From assembly GCA_016713105.1 (NCBI GenBank), contig JADJPS010000007.1:146501-210500 (forward strand): DNA of 64,000 nucleotides. Direction: 5' to 3'. The translations under genes were made by a program, and so were the position numbers. Positions 63,819 to 64,000 of the stretch are shown here, piece by piece. The notes beneath the pieces were generated by a model that worked only from the letters and a program-made list of their open reading frames with translations, ran no database searches and had not been told where the DNA came from. Positions within the stretch are counted from its first letter, which is position 1. Each line of letters starts with the position of its first letter. Source of the stretch: Devosia sp. (GTDB taxonomy: Bacteria; Pseudomonadota; Alphaproteobacteria; Rhizobiales; Devosiaceae).

Positions 63819-64000
63819 GAGAATACCTCTCTATGTCGATTGGCAAACTTGGGGGCCGGGCGCGCGAGCCAGTCGCGGATGGCTTCGGCCGTGACATCGG
63901 GTTGGTCGAGGGTCACGTAGTGTCCGGCCCGCTCGACAATGCTGAGTTGCGCGCCCGGTACGGCATCGGCAATCTCGCGGGAGAGCTCGGGCGGACAGAC
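63815..64000 (-). CDS. alpha/beta hydrolase, C-terminal part (gene continues past the window)
   Basis: Sixty-one codons of a frame that enters from the right edge. LSIVERAGHYVTLDQPDVTAEAI holds the catalytic His of alpha/beta hydrolases (GHYVTLDQP), and IRDWLARP is the usual C-terminal helix. The stop TGA overlaps the ATG of the SnoaL-like gene, so the pair are coupled. The rest of the gene, including the nucleophile, lies outside. Confidence 0.75.
   Translation of the reverse strand, partial: VCPPELSREIADAVPGAQLSIVERAGHYVTLDQPDVTAEAIRDWLARPAPKFANRHREVFS

Overview
The window looks like chromosomal DNA of a high-GC alphaproteobacterium, most likely Hyphomicrobiales and possibly Devosia-like. 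This is inferred from GC-rich third codon positions, a CheD/CheB/CheR set with a CheT-like protein, copper nitrite reductase with pseudoazurin, PilZ/PAS/GGDEF-EAL abundance and a TTAA-N7-TTAA (CtrA-type) site. No IS element, prophage, CRISPR, tRNA or rRNA was seen.

Layout. 1-6.7 kb: an SDR oxidoreductase and a TetR regulator, a complete branched-chain-type ABC importer (livM, livH, livF, livG; the substrate-binding protein is not here), mgsA and two small genes. 6.7-18.1 kb: a chemotaxis block with two paralogous receptors that both end in a CheR/CheB-type pentapeptide, a receptor fragment, cheY, cheB, a frameshifted cheR, a third receptor-like protein, cheD, and divergently a small CheZ/CheT-like protein. 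cheA and cheW are absent. 18.2-23.1 kb: a CHASE-PAS-GGDEF-EAL protein, then an operon of a papain-like secreted peptidase and an OmpA-like lipid/peptidoglycan-binding protein. 23.2-29.5 kb: kynureninase, an orphan sugar-type ABC ATPase, a Gfo/Idh/MocA dehydrogenase, an aldo/keto reductase and an exported protein. 29.6-38.3 kb: a YbbA/YbbP-like ABC pair in which both genes carry frameshifts, a secreted FG-GAP protein, and a sugar importer (binding protein, permease, single-domain ATPase). 38.5-53.3 kb: a second PAS-GGDEF-EAL protein, an adenylate cyclase with TPRs, two PilZ proteins, thrS, yidD, a NifU-like scaffold, folE, an AraC regulator, hisI, slyX, a rhomboid protease, a PAS protein and a LapG-like peptidase. 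53.4-64 kb: rhamnonate-dehydratase-like enolase, a peroxidase-like CMD protein, then a nitrite-respiration/NO-response cluster: ccdA (amber-interrupted), thioredoxin, nnrS, a DUF1858 protein, an NnrR-type regulator, an NsrR-type regulator, two pseudoazurins, nirK and nirV, followed by a SnoaL-like protein and the end of a hydrolase.

How the parts fit. Nitrite would be reduced to NO by NirK using electrons from the pseudoazurins. NO would be sensed by the NsrR-like and NnrR-like regulators. FNR/NNR-type boxes (TTGAT-N4-ATCAA) lie between nirK and pseudoazurin and upstream of the CMD gene. No NO reductase is in the window. Cyclic-di-GMP signalling is a second theme (two GGDEF-EAL proteins, two PilZ proteins, a LapG-like peptidase).

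Caution: three genes are broken by single-base changes in G/C runs (cheR, the ATPase at 29.6 kb, its permease), one receptor fragment shows signs of a fourth shift, and ccdA by one in-frame TAG. Several such events in G/C runs point at least as strongly to sequencing or assembly error as to real pseudogenes.
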